DNA from: Cordylochernes scorpioides
Lineage: Eukaryota > Arthropoda > Arachnida > Pseudoscorpiones > Chernetidae
Reading direction: 5' to 3'
Assembly (NCBI GenBank): GCA_030710605.1
Contig: CP092865.1
Location: 135,983,500 to 136,047,499 of the forward strand
DNA: 64,000 nt
Below the pieces are notes generated by a model. It did no database searches, was not told the origin of the DNA, and saw nothing but the letters and a program-made list of their open reading frames with translations. This document shows, piece by piece, positions 48,900-60,482 of this stretch. Within the stretch, counting starts at the first letter, position 1. Each line of letters starts with the position of its first letter. Position numbers and translations under genes: made by a program.

Positions 48900-49900
48900 G
48901 AGTGACATCGCCGTCCACTCAATATGTTGTGGGACCACCGCTATGTCAACACGTCTTGGTACTGACTCAATGAGGATGGTGTCCTGAGGGATGGCTGCTC
49001 ATTCCCTGTTAACCATCAGCCACAGTTCATCTTCTGAACGCGGCTGTGGCAGCGCACGCAAACGACGTCCAATTAGGTCATCGACTTTATCTATATGGGA
49101 GAGATCAGGAGAGACTTGTGGAAATGAAAGCAATGAGGTTTCATGCAGGACATGTTGGCTGATGCATGCTGTGTGAGGTGGGGCGTTATCCTGCTGGAAA
49201 ATTTCGACATTTGATACCTCCTGAAGGAAGGGTAGCATCACCGGCCGTAGTACATCATCCACGTATCGTTGAACCGGCATAGTGCCTTCAATACGAATCA
49301 GAAGTGATCTGCTATCATAGGCGATGGCTCCCCAGCCATAATACCGCGTTGTCGTGAGATGCGGTGTTCTAAAGATACGGCCGGATTGACCCTGTCACCA
49401 AGATTCTTACTCTGTGACTGTCATTGCTAAAACAGAAGCGAGGTTAATATGAGAACACTATCCTGTGCTATTCCGCTGTTCACGGGTGGCTGTATCCCGA
49501 CAAAATAGCAAGCAGAGGTGTCTGTGTCGTTGGATCAATGGCAGTATTCTTAACAAGCGCCATTAATGTAGGCTGCTGGTGACCAATCTGTGTATAATAT
49601 TTCTGGTCGATATAGGAGGATCAAGAGTGTCCTGCACATCCTGCAAAATGGTGACAGAAGTGGAATGTGAGGCCACCAACGACAACCGGAGGATAAGTCG
49701 GTCCACGCGTGCTGACGTCACTCTGGCCGCACCAGCACCCCTCAATTGTACCACATTTCCTTGTTCCAACCATCTTAGTCATAGCCGGTTCACTATGGAC
49801 GCGTCGAAGTATCTGTCAATAGAGATTTGACGTATGGATCAACTAGCCCTTCCAAGTCAAATCACCTCTCGTGAAATCGTCTGTCTGTTGGAACTGTCTC
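48900..49900 (-). pseudogene. Tc1-type transposase relic, minus strand
   Basis: The minus strand has VEIFQQDNAPPHTACISQH (second Asp) and VSPDLSHIDKVDDLIGRRLR, where the catalytic glutamate of SPDLxPIE is changed. Upstream is a decayed helix-turn-helix region (RVDRLILRLSLVASHS). Frames are shifted at about 49285 and 49560. No inverted ends were found. Confidence 0.7.
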
Positions 49901-50074
49901 GGCTGTCGACAGCCTGGAATATTATCTGTTACTAAACGTTTTCTCTGAGTCAAAAAAAATCAAATGTTTTCCTTGTCATCAGAGAGGGATTCGAATATTG
50001 GCAAATTTTCAAGTTCCTTCTCTTATATCTCAATCAATTTGCATCATTTAGATAACTCAGTGAGCTAACTTTAC

Positions 50075-50246
50075 CCTGAAATTACAGACCGCTGCCACTG
50101 TCGGGTGATGTCTTCAGTCGCCAGGTACAATAATCTACTTAGAGCAGTTGGCTTGGTCCATGGACGGGAGGTCCACAAGAAGGCAATAGCTCCTATTGAC
50201 GCCACGGCCATAAAGCCACTCTTCACTTCGTTAGAAAACAAAGCTA
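50075..50246 (-). CDS. Candidate host exon
   Basis: 172 nt on the minus strand between a good acceptor (ttagttttcag, ending 50247) and donor GTAAAG (50074-50069). The frame reads ALFSNEVKSGFMAVASIGAI, AFLWTSRPWTKPTALSRLL and YLATEDITRQWQRSVIS with no stop, while the other two frames stop at once. GC-balanced in an AT-rich area. The hydrophobic middle suggests a membrane protein. I cannot name the family, and no neighbouring exon was found. Confidence 0.4.
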
Positions 50247-51787
50247 CTGAAAACTAAAATATCAGGATGACCAAGGAATCTTTAAAAGAAACATGTCATA
50301 TCCACGTCAAAAAGATCTCCAAGTCACAGCTCTCATAAGGAAGAAGCCATATGGAATATTATTTATATATTAATATATCTAGGCCTAATATAATCATTAA
50401 TAAGTATTCATTTTACCAATCTATTTTAAGGATATTTTTATCGATCTTTCTTTGCTATTTTATATGAATAAAGTGATTGTTTTGTACTAAATAAATTGTC
50501 TTGTTATCCTAATGATTGTATTGGCTTTGTGCTTAACTTTTGTGATGGCCTTGAAAGTAAGTAGATTATAGTGATAGAGCTAAAACCATGAAATAGAATA
50601 GAATGGGACTTTATATTTTTAAAATAAGGATTGATTGGCTGTAACGCAGCCAAATGGGTATAAAACTTTTATATATAGAAAATAATTATATATGAAAAAA
50701 GGAATATATATCATTCAAATTAATGATATTGATAGGATAAAGTGAAGCTATTGTTAGTTAATTGAAAACACACACACACACGATTAATAATGAACTAAAT
50801 AAAGAAATAAGTAATGGAAAATATAAAAAATAAAGAGAATAATTAGGGATATCACACTTCAGTAAACAAACTAAAGAAAGGAAGTAGAACGAGCTCTTGC
50901 CAGGTTGCGCCTCAAGAGGAGGTTGTGGGTTAACTTTCAGCCCTACTTGGTTTATCTCAGTGCGATTCAACACATTTAATAAGTCGGCAAAAGAAAAATA
51001 CAGCAAAAGTGAAAGTGAGAAACAATAAAGCATATAGAAAGTTTTCTTATAACCATTCTTTTTGTACCTTATTTGCACCTTTAAATTCCATATTTATATC
51101 ATAGTGAACCGATTTTTGTTTGGATGACAGCAATATGCACATTGGCCCTTTCAACATGCATTGGAATTGCCAGATTTCAAGACACTCTTGCTTGATGGTT
51201 CTTCACGCCCATTATGCCTTGAAGCGAGCCAATTGTATTGCCATTGTGTCCAGGGATGGGTCGTGTGACCCACAAATACTGCAGTTGCCAAGCCGTGCGA
51301 CCCCTGCTCCAGAAGGTAATCTTCTCCTTTGACATGCCCCTGAATCTGCAGGCCTGGCTCTTCAGCTGCAGATTTCATCCCGAGGCAATTTAAATTTCTC
51401 ACATGAGGTCTATATCTCAGTATTCCTCGAAGTAGACGTTCAGGTGGTAAGTTGCCCATGGCAGTACTGATTTTGCGCTATGAAAGAATCCTACTCTCTG
51501 AAACAATGTTACCGCGCAAGAGCCTAACTACTACAAGTGTAGAACGCCACGAGAGGCAATTCTGTTTTAAATGTCCCAATTGCTGCAGAAAAATTGGTTG
51601 AGTCTTCAAGCAATTCAATCACTATGCTGTTTGACAGATCAATAATCACAGCTCGCATAAATATTTGTCCAAACAGACTTCAATCATGTTTGCTTTTTAG
51701 ACCTTGATTTTGTTCAATGCCCGAGATAAACAGAAGGCTGAAAATTATGCACTACAAATTAAATAAAGAAGAAAGAAAAGAAATTTG
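50247..51787. other. Unassigned sequence
   Basis: Includes GC-balanced stretches at 50885-50960 and 51130-51460 with open frames on either strand but no motif I recognise. They may be retroelement fragments or exons. No feature is claimed. Confidence 0.35.
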
Positions 51788-53090
51788 ACTACAACAACAA
51801 ACAACAAAAGCCTTTATTTAGGGCATTCCGCCCCATACAGGATTCGCCGTATTTACACGTCAACAGGAGGAGAGGGAAGAGGAAACATTTACAACAAAAT
51901 AAGGTTTGTTACCTATTTACAGATGGTTCATCCTCCAGTATCCTTTGCCCTGCATTCTTTCTCATGCGCCCAGCTCCTGTACAGAACTTAAAGTATTTAT
52001 CAATCATTAATTTATCATTCAGAGCTGAAGAGAGAAGTTAACACATGCCATGGTATCCAGATTGACCAGAGGTAGGGCTTGGGAAAGTTTCAGTACGTTT
52101 TTCTGTTAAGAGAGGGCATTGGAAGAAATAGTGAACCAAATTATCATCCATGAGATCCTTACAAAGTAAACAGTTCCGGCCATTTTCTTTCCAGAAGTCT
52201 TTTCTTTCTTCCCTGAAAAATTGCCATAAAACTCTATGTTGTGCAACTAGTCTTTTGTTGGGAAGCGAGATATTTAATCGTAGGTACTCCTCTGTCATGA
52301 ATGATTCACTCAAAAATTTGTAGTGAGCAAAGTGGGTTGAATCAGTGATTTTCATCTGATCGTTTTGAATTAGTTGGTCTGTGGTAGTTCTAATTATGCC
52401 TGGCAATTCTTTCTGTATGGCTAAGTAGTCTTCGCATCCCTTAAGAAAGGAATATCCCTTGGAGTCTAGAATTTTTATTAAATTTTGAGTAAAACTGTTT
52501 TCTATTTCCTTTTTCGCGGTGACTTTCCAGAGATAGTTTAAGCAAGCATGTGGTAATCTGCTCGTCTCCATTTTTAAAATCCTGACCCAAAACTTTAATG
52601 TGAGTTTTACAGCATTAAGTTCAGTTGATATTCTTCCACATTCTCTTCTGAGGACATATCCTGGTGTGAAGTTTGGTAAGTCTAAGAGACGACGAAGAAA
52701 TGCATCTTGGGTATTATTGACTGTCTTCAGCTGGTTGATTGCCCACATTGGTGCCGCGTATAGTAAAGTAGGAAGAACAATAGTGTCAAGAAGTTTCATC
52801 ACTGAGGTAAAGGACTTTATTCGCGCCTTTGTAAGGATTCTCCAAAGTGCATTAATTGCATTCAGTGCTTTGTTTCTAAAGTATTGGGAAGCATATTGGG
52901 TCGAGATTTTTGTAGTCAGAGGGTAACCCAGATATGTATACTTAGCTACTATTGTCAGGGGTTGCTGACCCCAAAACCATGTCTCGGAACGAGCTGTTCT
53001 TCCATCGTTTCTAAACACCATTATTTTAGATTTATTTTGGTTTAACGTTAGGCAAATTTGACTAAAATAAGAACAATCCTAGTCGACCAC
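51788..53090 (-). pseudogene. 5'-truncated LINE: end of RT and C-terminal region
   Basis: The minus-strand frame runs from about 53090 (FSQICLTLNQNKSKIMVFRN) through YTYLGYPLTTKIS, LLDTIVLPTLLYAAPMWAIN and FLRRLLDLPNFTPGY, the RT thumb region of non-LTR elements. It ends at the cysteine segment NCLLCKDLMDDNLVHYFFQC with a stop at 52038. About 350 codons are uninterrupted. The 3' UTR tail (plus: caacaacaaaagcctttattt) is shared with 22927 and 29265. Clade not assigned. Confidence 0.85.
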
Positions 53091-53561
53091 ATGTCCTGAC
53101 TTTTAAAAATGGATGTTTAGGAGAACTGGGGTCACACATTGCCCCTTCCTCTTTCAGATCACTGTCCCTGTCACTGTGATCACTGGATTTGATAGTCAGG
53201 GGGGCAGTTCTCTTCTAGGCTGTCTCCACACTGGTTGTTCCCAGGGTGGTCCTCGTCACTTCTTTTTCCTATCCAACTTACTCCGCGGTGTTTTTTGGCT
53301 AATGGATTCTACCTTCTGTGCGTACTTACCACGGATGCATAGTAAATCACCACATATATATTTTTTTCACGTAGACAAATGAGGGAAGACTAATGTAAGG
53401 ATGACAAGGCAATTTATTTTGATCAAAGCAATCACCAACTTATTTACATTAAAGAACAGCGAGATAATGAGGAAATGATGCTGAGTTCAAAATTTATGTT
53501 ATAGAATCTGTTGATTAATTGAGCTCGGTCTAGGTTTACCTTGACCTTGAAAATGATACCT
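53091..53561. other. Unassigned sequence
   Basis: GC-richer part at 53110-53330 without a recognised frame. Confidence 0.4.
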
Positions 53562-53652
53562 AGAAGAAAGAAACATTTTTGGAAAAGGCAAAAAAAAAAA
53601 AAAGTACTGGTCAAAAAGAAACATTTAAAATCACAGATTAATATCTTCAACA
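53562..53652 (-). repeat. Copia LTR fragment
   Basis: The reverse complement begins TGTTGAAGATATTAATC and follows the Copia LTR (gattttaaatgtttc, tgaccagtact, atgtttctttcttct) for about 90 bp, then stops. Confidence 0.85.
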
Positions 53653-53684
53653 ATATTTAATATAAGCAATATTAAAATAGTTAG

Positions 53685-54565
53685 GGAACAAACATACATA
53701 CAGACAAACAGAAATTTTTTGATTATTAGATATTATAGATAATCTTAAAATATATAAAAAATATGAAAAATGACCTTAACAAAATAAAAACGGTGCTAAA
53801 ATGAACAAATTTATTTGTAAATAAAGGTGTTGCAAAAGTGTTGAAAGTGTTGAAAAAGAAAAAAGTTAAAAATGAAAAATGTTAAAAATGAAAAATGATT
53901 TACTAAAATGAAAAATGTCGTCGTTAAAAGTACGCATTTAAATATTTAGACTATAAAAATTAGAAAAGAGAAGGCAAGTATGAAAGGCAAGTATGAATAT
54001 TATCAAATATTTTATTTTATTAAAATCAAATAATTATATTACGATGTTAAAAATGAAAAATGATTTACTAAAATGAAAAATGTCGATCAAATAATTATAT
54101 TACGATGTTAAAAATGAAAAATGATTTACTAAAATGAAAAATGTCGTCGTTAAAAGTACGCATTTAAATATTTAGACTATAAAAATTAGAAAAGAGAAGG
54201 CAAGTATGAAAAGTATTTAAAGTGTAAATTATGAATATTATCAAATATTTTATTTTAAAATCAAATAATTATATTACGAATTTAAATTACGAATATTTAT
54301 ATATCAAATTATTTCGTTTTATTTCAATCAATGGCCGAGCGTGTCGCTAACGTCGAGCTTAACGTCGAGCTAAATGCGTATTTTTGCTAACTGCGTTATT
54401 TTTAAAAGTTAAAATATAATTTTGAAGTTACCTGAATAATTCCGGGACTAAATGTAATATGTATACGAAATATTGTCGTATAAAATAAAATATTAAGAGA
54501 GGAGTTAGGGAACAAACAAACAAACAAACATCCAGACATTTTTTGCGCTTTAATAATAAGATATA
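53685..54565 (-). mobile_element. Helitron-like fragments with an internal duplication
   Basis: Two minus-strand Helitron-like 5' ends (agggaacaaacatacatacag near 53685, agggaacaaacaaacaaac near 54507). Between them the block gatttactaaaatgaaaaatg ... gagaaggcaagtatgaa occurs at 53897-53985 and 54122-54210 with a partial copy between. Confidence 0.45.
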
Positions 54566-54902
54566 AGTCAAGGTCCTTTATTATTTGTTCCTCATACTGT
54601 TTACTTAATAATTAACCAAATCATCTGAAGTTTTAATAGGATATAGATCTAAGTCTCTGGAAGGATTCTTTGTCATATTTTCAACAAAGGATTATTCAAT
54701 ATATCCAAATATAGAACTAATTTACTTTTGGTGTGAGAAAATTAGGATAATATTGCTGCATTATGATTGATGGGCAGAATTCCTTTGGCGAACTTTCACT
54801 CGAGCAGAACACGGGCAAAGCCACATAAATAAATAAGAAAGGTCAAAGGTGTTGACTTTGCTTAGACTTTTTTTTAAAGAAACCGATTCCAAGAATACTA
54901 GT

Positions 54903-55042
54903 CAAATATTATCTTTATTGATTTACAAGAGAGAGAACAAAATAAAACTTATAACATAGTAAACAAAGAGAAACTTCTTAGGTTAGCGCCTATTTACTTG
55001 TGAACTTACACACGTACTCTGTGGGAACAATTAATTAATTAA
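54903..55042 (-). repeat. Dispersed repeat, inverted copy
   Basis: On the minus strand the same blocks as 15865-15995 appear in order: attaattaattgttccc, gtgtgtaagttcac, aaataggcgctaacc, tttgttctctctcttg. Confidence 0.65.
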
Positions 55043-55386
55043 ACTTAAAATATATATACAACAAAAGGCCAATTTCACTCTTTTTTTTCCATTGAAACTA
55101 AAAATACAAAATCATTAATTTAATAATTAGATACTTATGTGTAGTTAAAAATATGGGTTGTTCAAATTAGAGAAATAACTAACTAATATCATGTTTATAT
55201 TATGATAGAAAAATTATGATGATTAATACTTTTTTTTGGATACTACTGATATTGTTAAAACAATGTTGTTAGGCCAGCTTTCACTCCGGAAAAATTCTTG
55301 TATATTCACTAGTATACTTGGATTTTTTAAAACCCATGTGGACTGAAGTACAAATTCTTAAATGATTATTTCTTAATAACTTATAT

Positions 55387-55459
55387 GCCCGGGTAGCTCA
55401 GTCGGTAGAGCGTTAGGCTTTTAACCTAACGGTCCAGGGTTCGAGCCCCTGCTCGGGCG
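55387..55459 (+). tRNA. tRNA-Lys (anticodon TTT)
   Basis: 73 nt, perfect acceptor GCCCGGG/CTCGGGC, D arm TAGCTCAGTCGGTAGAGC, anticodon loop CTTTTAA with TTT at 34-36, and T arm CCAGGGTTCGAGCCCCTG. A and B boxes are canonical, and a T-run follows as terminator. Appears functional. Confidence 0.97.
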
Positions 55460-55874
55460 TTTTTTTTTTTCCTTTATTGTTCTTTTATTTCCCTATATGT
55501 AGTGAATTGCACATTCGCTCTGACACTAATAATGCCCAAAAAAAATGAATGATAATAAAAACGAATCCTCTTATTCTCTGTAAAAAAAAATAAATTACAA
55601 AAACGACATGCAAATTATAACTTTTTTTTTCTTCCTACTTCAGTGTCAGGGTGGGCCATCTGGTCTATCCATATCTACCGCCATCTGCTTTATCTCCTCT
55701 TATGTCCGTCGCCCAGTCCAGTCTTTGTTAACTTTTTCACAAAACCTGAAATCGTGAATTAAAATATTCCTGAGGTTTGCAAAGAGATACAAGCAAAGTT
55801 TGATACCAGAGATTTATTTTTTAGCTTAATTAGCCCCGCCAAATACAGATCTATTATAAACAAGTACTAAAGTA

Positions 55875-56165
55875 AGAACTCCGCCTTTGCCGGTCCTAAG
55901 CCCGGATGAGAGCAGGAAGGAGGAGCAGTAACAAGCTTGATAAAAAAAACCTTGGCTCAGCTGGCCCAGCTGATAGTGCCCTGTAAGGGCTCCTGATCCA
56001 GGGATACAGGATGAGCAGCGCTTGTACTCCATATTAGGAGCGGCTGCACATGGTATCTGTTCCTCATGTCAGAGGCGGCTATTTCTTTTGGAGCTAAGTC
56101 TACTGAGTTGTCAAGGTTCTACAAGCTTGATACTCTATGATTGAGTGGAGATAAAAAAGAAGAAG
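55875..56165 (+). repeat. Dispersed 290-bp repeat with GAA-rich tail
   Basis: ccgcctttgccggtcctaag to gagataaaaaagaagaag; same family as 34890 and 58130. Confidence 0.75.
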
Positions 56166-56865
56166 ACTAAAGTAAGACTTGTAAAAAACACAATGTGTTC
56201 AACTCCCTCTCTTCTTTTAGCATCACAGCTGGATGATGGCTCAGGAGACAATAGAGAAACCTTGATTGAAAATTCAAATACAATAATCCTTTCCTAGAAG
56301 GTTCACCTAGGAGAAGGAAAATATTTATTTTCTGAGAGGATGTCATTTCTTAAAGTTTTCTAATTAAACATTTTATTCATCCAGTTGTTTATTGGCAATA
56401 TGACTGTTGAATCATTCATCTGGATGCAGCTTCTTTGTATTCTTATTTTGGAGTCAATTGTTGCTTGTAAGCGGTATAATAAGCTCAGAAATATTCAAAT
56501 AAGTTAAACTAGATCTTTGGGCAAAGAGTTTTTTTATTTTGAGGTATTGCAGCTTTCAAGAAAAAAATTATCTTCAACAGGCAAATCCAAAAACAAGCGA
56601 GGGCGTGGCTCACAGATTATATTATAGCTAAATATAAATAGACAATAAATTAAGTTGAATATACATATAAACTAATTTACATAGTTCATTTTATAATTTC
56701 GTTATTTAAAAATACAATATTGTATATAAAATAGTTAAATTGAATGTAAAGTTAAATGGTGTATATAACTATATTCTTTGATACATGATTTAAAAAATTG
56801 CTTTATTGGAATTATGGTATAAGATTCAGGATTGTGTCATACTGGGTTGGGAGAGTCTATTTTTC
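56166..56865. other. Unassigned AT-rich sequence
   Basis: No frame, RNA or repeat end recognised. Confidence 0.45.
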
Positions 56866-56869
56866 TATT

Positions 56870-57330
56870 GATATTTGGCCAACCTCTTTTCTTGATTGAT
56901 CGAGAAAAGCCAACCACGAACGCGTTTCGGGCTGTTGGCCCTCATCAGCATGGTTCAGGCTGTACCTCAACGACCAAAAATATTTTGGTCCCAGAGGCTT
57001 CTTGAGAAATTTTTGTATTATTTTATTTTTCACATGTATAGCATATTTACGCAAGTTTGGCCTTAAATACCCATTTCTTGATTTCTCAAGATGCCTCTGG
57101 GACCAAAATATTATTGGTCATAGACGTACAGCCTTCACCACGCTGACGAGGGCCAACAGCCCAAAACGCGCTTGTGGATAGCTTTTCTTGATTTATCAAG
57201 AAAATGGGTTGGCCAAATATCGGGGAACAGGTTAAATCAACGTTAAGTTTATTTCTGTTCCACTAGATGGCGGTCTGCCATCTACAAAGTTCATGTTAAC
57301 GTGGCCAGGATATGCTTTTTTGATTTTAAT
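56870..57330. mobile_element. Two opposed hammerhead-bearing modules in MITE family 2
   Basis: 56870-57010 carries the module on the minus strand and 57060-57210 on the plus strand. They share accaaaatattttggtc, cctctgggacc and gatggcttttc blocks and form a large imperfect palindrome. The right end (tcaacgttaagtttatttctg ... caggatatgctttttt) is family 2. Confidence 0.7.
56913..56954 (-). ncRNA. Hammerhead-ribozyme-like motif, family A, intact core
   Basis: Minus strand: stem I ACCATG/CGTGGT (one U-G pair), CTGATGA, stem II GGGC/GCCC around CAACA, GAAA, palindromic ACGCGT, then T at position 17. All invariant bases are present. The facing copy at 57137-57176 has GAAA changed to AAAA and is probably dead. 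Confidence 0.7.
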
Positions 57331-57342
57331 ACCAACACCTTA

Positions 57343-57657
57343 CTTTATTTTTTTTTTGCTTATCCCTAGTACACGTGGTACAGGCCACGATAATCATTGT
57401 GTGTAGAAGTAGGCGACTGCTTTTACTGTAAGTGCACCACATGTCCACGTATGTGAAAAGCAGTTCGACTTTACACTTATGAATGTGCCAGAGCCCCGTT
57501 TAGTTACTTGCACTCGCTGGTGGGGTTGGACTTTTGCGAGATTCAGTGGCCATTGGAGCATTTTTTTTAATCAGAAAAAAAGTGCCCAATGTGGGAATCG
57601 AACCCAGGTCGTAGCAGTCGAAAACCAACGGTTTAGACCATCCTTCCACCGACCCCC
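57343..57657 (-). repeat. tRNA-headed SINE, full copy
   Basis: Head at 57657-57590 on the minus strand (B-box GGGTTCGATTCCC), body with gtaaaagcagtcgcc in inverse, and T-run (poly A) at 57346-57358. Confidence 0.8.
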
Positions 57658-57879
57658 ACACATATTATTGTGAAAATATTTGTAGAATATGTGCCAAAAT
57701 TAACCTGTAATATCATTCATTAAGTTTTATTTAATCTTATTTTGAGAAGATACATTTCCATCAGAATAAAATTCAAATCTCTTTATTATGCTACCTTGTA
57801 ACTAAGGTCTCAATTCTTGCCTTGTAGGCTTTAATAGAGAGGAGAGTTAACTATAGTCACTGCAGTTCTCAACCTGCCG

Positions 57880-58015
57880 CTCCAAAACACATTATTGACT
57901 GTATTGACTCATCCATTGATGAGCTCTACTCAACCCCAGCAAACACCATCAACAAGCTCTACAAGCTTGATGTCCTAATATGGTTGAGTGGATATAAGAA
58001 AGAATAAGGAGACTA
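57880..58015 (+). repeat. LINE-like 3' tail
   Basis: acaagcttgatgtcctaata and gagtggatataagaaagaa resemble the tail of the 290-bp repeat (55.9 kb); probably a related 3' end. Confidence 0.4.
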
Positions 58016-58129
58016 TTTTCACTCTGTCTGAGCCATAAATCCATTTTTTAAAGTATTTTATGCTGTATATTTGACAACCTCTATAACTTTAGGAGTCATT
58101 ATCATCATGATTGGGTGAAATAGAATGCG

Positions 58130-58405
58130 TCTTCCTTTGTCATTAAGACTGGGAGCACTACTCAGTGGCATGCCGACTTAGCTCCAAAAGAAATGGCCAC
58201 CTCTGACATGAGGAACAGACGCCATGTGCAGCCGCTTCCAACATCGAGTACAAACGCCGCTCATCCTGTATCCCTGGATTAGGAGCCTTACAGTGTACTA
58301 TCAGCTGGGCCAGTTGAGCCCAGGTTTTTTATCGAGCTTGTTACTGCTCCCCCTCCTCCTTTTTCATCTGGGCTTGGGACCGGCAAAGGCGGAGTTAAAA
58401 AAGAA
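58130..58405 (-). repeat. Dispersed 290-bp repeat, inverted copy
   Basis: Plus strand shows agctccaaaagaaatgg, atcagctgggccag and ttgggaccggcaaaggcgg, the inverse of the 34890 and 55875 copies. Confidence 0.7.
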
Positions 58406-58621
58406 GAAGGAGTCATTATTTCAATAAAACTGGGCAAGGCATTTCATCATGACTCTATCGTATTAAGCCCACGAAACCTTTTGGTTTGAACACTAACCCA
58501 GATTTATTGAAAATATATACAGAAACATCTCTAAGATCCCAGTAAAATCAGTAAGATTCAGTCCCATTGGATGGGGGGGGGGGGGGGGTTACTGTAAAAA
58601 TAAACAAATCATTGTGATAAA

Positions 58622-58878
58622 GAAAGGCATCTCCTGATCGTGCAACAAAAAGTTGCTGATGGCTTGCATCATCTATTGGAATAAATATTGACTAATCATT
58701 GATTTTTAATTAATCCAGAATTGGCCAAAATTCCTTTCTCGATTAATCAAGCTAACCATGTAGAAACAGTATTTGGCCAATTCTGGAATAATTAAAAATA
58801 AACAAATAGTTGATATTTATTCCGATAGATGGCACAAGCCATCAGCAACTTTTAGTTGCACGATCAAGAGATGTTTTT
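58622..58878. mobile_element. Fold-back MITE, family 1
   Basis: aaggcatctcctgatcgtgc ... gcacgatcaagagatgttttt with pairing of agttgctgatggc/gccatcagcaact and tggccaaa/tttggcca blocks. Confidence 0.85.
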
Positions 58879-58976
58879 CTCTTAATTCATCAAACTGATT
58901 CCAGTACAATTTCACATTTGTACTATGTTTACACAAATCACATTATAAATTTATGTTTCATAGTTTTAAAATATTT

Positions 58977-59228
58977 TGTGGCGAAGAAATATTTTATTAT
59001 GTAATTTAATATTATTCAATGAAAATATATTCAACAGATTATAAAAATATATTTTAATCTGTTTTTGTGAAATCATCTTAAAATATTTCTTTGCTTACAC
59101 TTGCTTAAGATTCTCTAGCTGTAAATAGTTTTGGCTGACCTGTTAATAATTGTCGACTCGTCGCTGTGACGTCATCAATAAATACTTTTACACCTTAGTA
59201 TATTTCAAGGCTTGATTTCTACACTACA
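58977..59228 (+). repeat. Gypsy 5' LTR
   Basis: TGTGGCGAAG to CACTACA, 252 bp, with tgacgtcatcaataaata (AATAAA) near 59170; confirmed by the solo copy at 45703. Followed by actggtgaagaagctgg, a possible primer site. Confidence 0.9.
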
Positions 59229-59306
59229 ACTGGTGAAGAAGCTGGATCGATACCCATTCAGAAAAAAACGGAAAATTGACTCGCGGTTGAGCAAGAAGAA
59301 AAAACC

Positions 59307-60482
59307 ATGAACATCAAGAAAGAAGCAACTACTCAGGTAGGTTCATTTTTTGTCCAACATCTACCTAGAAACCCCTCAATGTTCTCTGGTGAGGGTGTTG
59401 AAGATCCCCGTAGCTGGTTAAAAGGGTATGAACGTGTGGCGAAGCACAACCAATGGGATGAAACCCTTTGTCTCGCTAACGTTTATTTCTATCTAACTGG
59501 CACTGCTCTCAAATGGTATGAAAACAACGAGGAAAGCATCCAGACATGGACGGAGTTCATGTCACAATTAGAAAATGTATTTGGAAAAAATGAAAGCTCA
59601 AGACTGCGAGCTGAGAAAATACTCAAAACTCGCGCACAATTAAAAGGAGAAAGCACCGAATATTACATCCAAGACGTCCTGCGCCTTTGCAAAGAGGTAG
59701 ATCCAAAAATGAATGAGGAAGATAAAATATCCCATCTGATGAAAGGGATAGCTGAGGAGCTCTACCAGGCACTTCTCCCAAGGGATGTGCATAACACTGA
59801 GCAATTCGTCACCGAATGTCGCCGCATTGAAAGCCTACACTGTAAGCGAGTGACCCCAACCAAATACGAGCGACTACCAAATGTGGCATCTCTCAGTGAT
59901 CATGATGACAGGGCAGATCTGTCATCTATGATCAGGCAAATTGTTCGTGAGGAGGTACAGCGGGAATTAGGCTCTACTCGAGAGGAACCAAAAATTTCTA
60001 CCATCGAAGATATGGTAAAGGAGGAGATTGGAAGAACCCTGGCGCCAATCTCAAAGCCTAGGAGAAGTTCCCAACAGAAGGAAAGACCCCGAGAGTTTTA
60101 TTATAATAGATATGTGGCCCAAACGATAAGACCGCAGCAGCCAAAACAAGTAAACGGAAGACGCGATACCAACGAATGGCGAACCACGGAAGGTAAGCCA
60201 ATCTGTTTCCACTGCGGACGCCCTGGCCACGTCGTGCGCTACTGCCGTGACAGGAGGAGAGAATATGAAGGAGAACAAACTTGGAATTACAAACAGAGAG
60301 ATAGGCTAGAGCCTAGAATATTCTATAATTCTCGGAGCAGCCAAGAGCCCAACGACGACCTGCCAAGAGAAAATAGACGCCGCTACCGAAGCCCCTCTCC
60401 TTACACTGGCCGAAAAGGACAATATTCGTCTCCTGATAGAAGACCCAGCCAGTCGCCCCGCCGTTCCCGTCAGGAAAACTAG
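59307..60482 (+). CDS. gag: Gypsy gag
   Basis: 391 codons, no lesions, starting MNIKKEATTQVGSFF. The capsid-like part has PSMFSGEGVEDPRSWLKGYE and WYENNEESIQTWTEFMSQLE. A CCHC knuckle CFHCGRPGHVVRYC lies at about residue 300, followed by an Arg/Ser-rich tail ending RRSRQEN. The stop TAG at 60480 follows GGAAAAC. The pol frame is open across this point in the -1 frame, so Gag-Pol is probably made by frameshifting. Confidence 0.9.
   Translation: MNIKKEATTQVGSFFVQHLPRNPSMFSGEGVEDPRSWLKGYERVAKHNQWDETLCLANVYFYLTGTALKWYENNEESIQTWTEFMSQLENVFGKNESSRLRAEKILKTRAQLKGESTEYYIQDVLRLCKEVDPKMNEEDKISHLMKGIAEELYQALLPRDVHNTEQFVTECRRIESLHCKRVTPTKYERLPNVASLSDHDDRADLSSMIRQIVREEVQRELGSTREEPKISTIEDMVKEEIGRTLAPISKPRRSSQQKERPREFYYNRYVAQTIRPQQPKQVNGRRDTNEWRTTEGKPICFHCGRPGHVVRYCRDRRREYEGEQTWNYKQRDRLEPRIFYNSRSSQEPNDDLPRENRRRYRSPSPYTGRKGQYSSPDRRPSQSPRRSRQEN

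Noticed and set aside
58570-58592. Poly-G run as a possible G-quadruplex or regulatory site
   Set aside because: A single homopolymer with no nearby gene; could also be a sequencing artefact.
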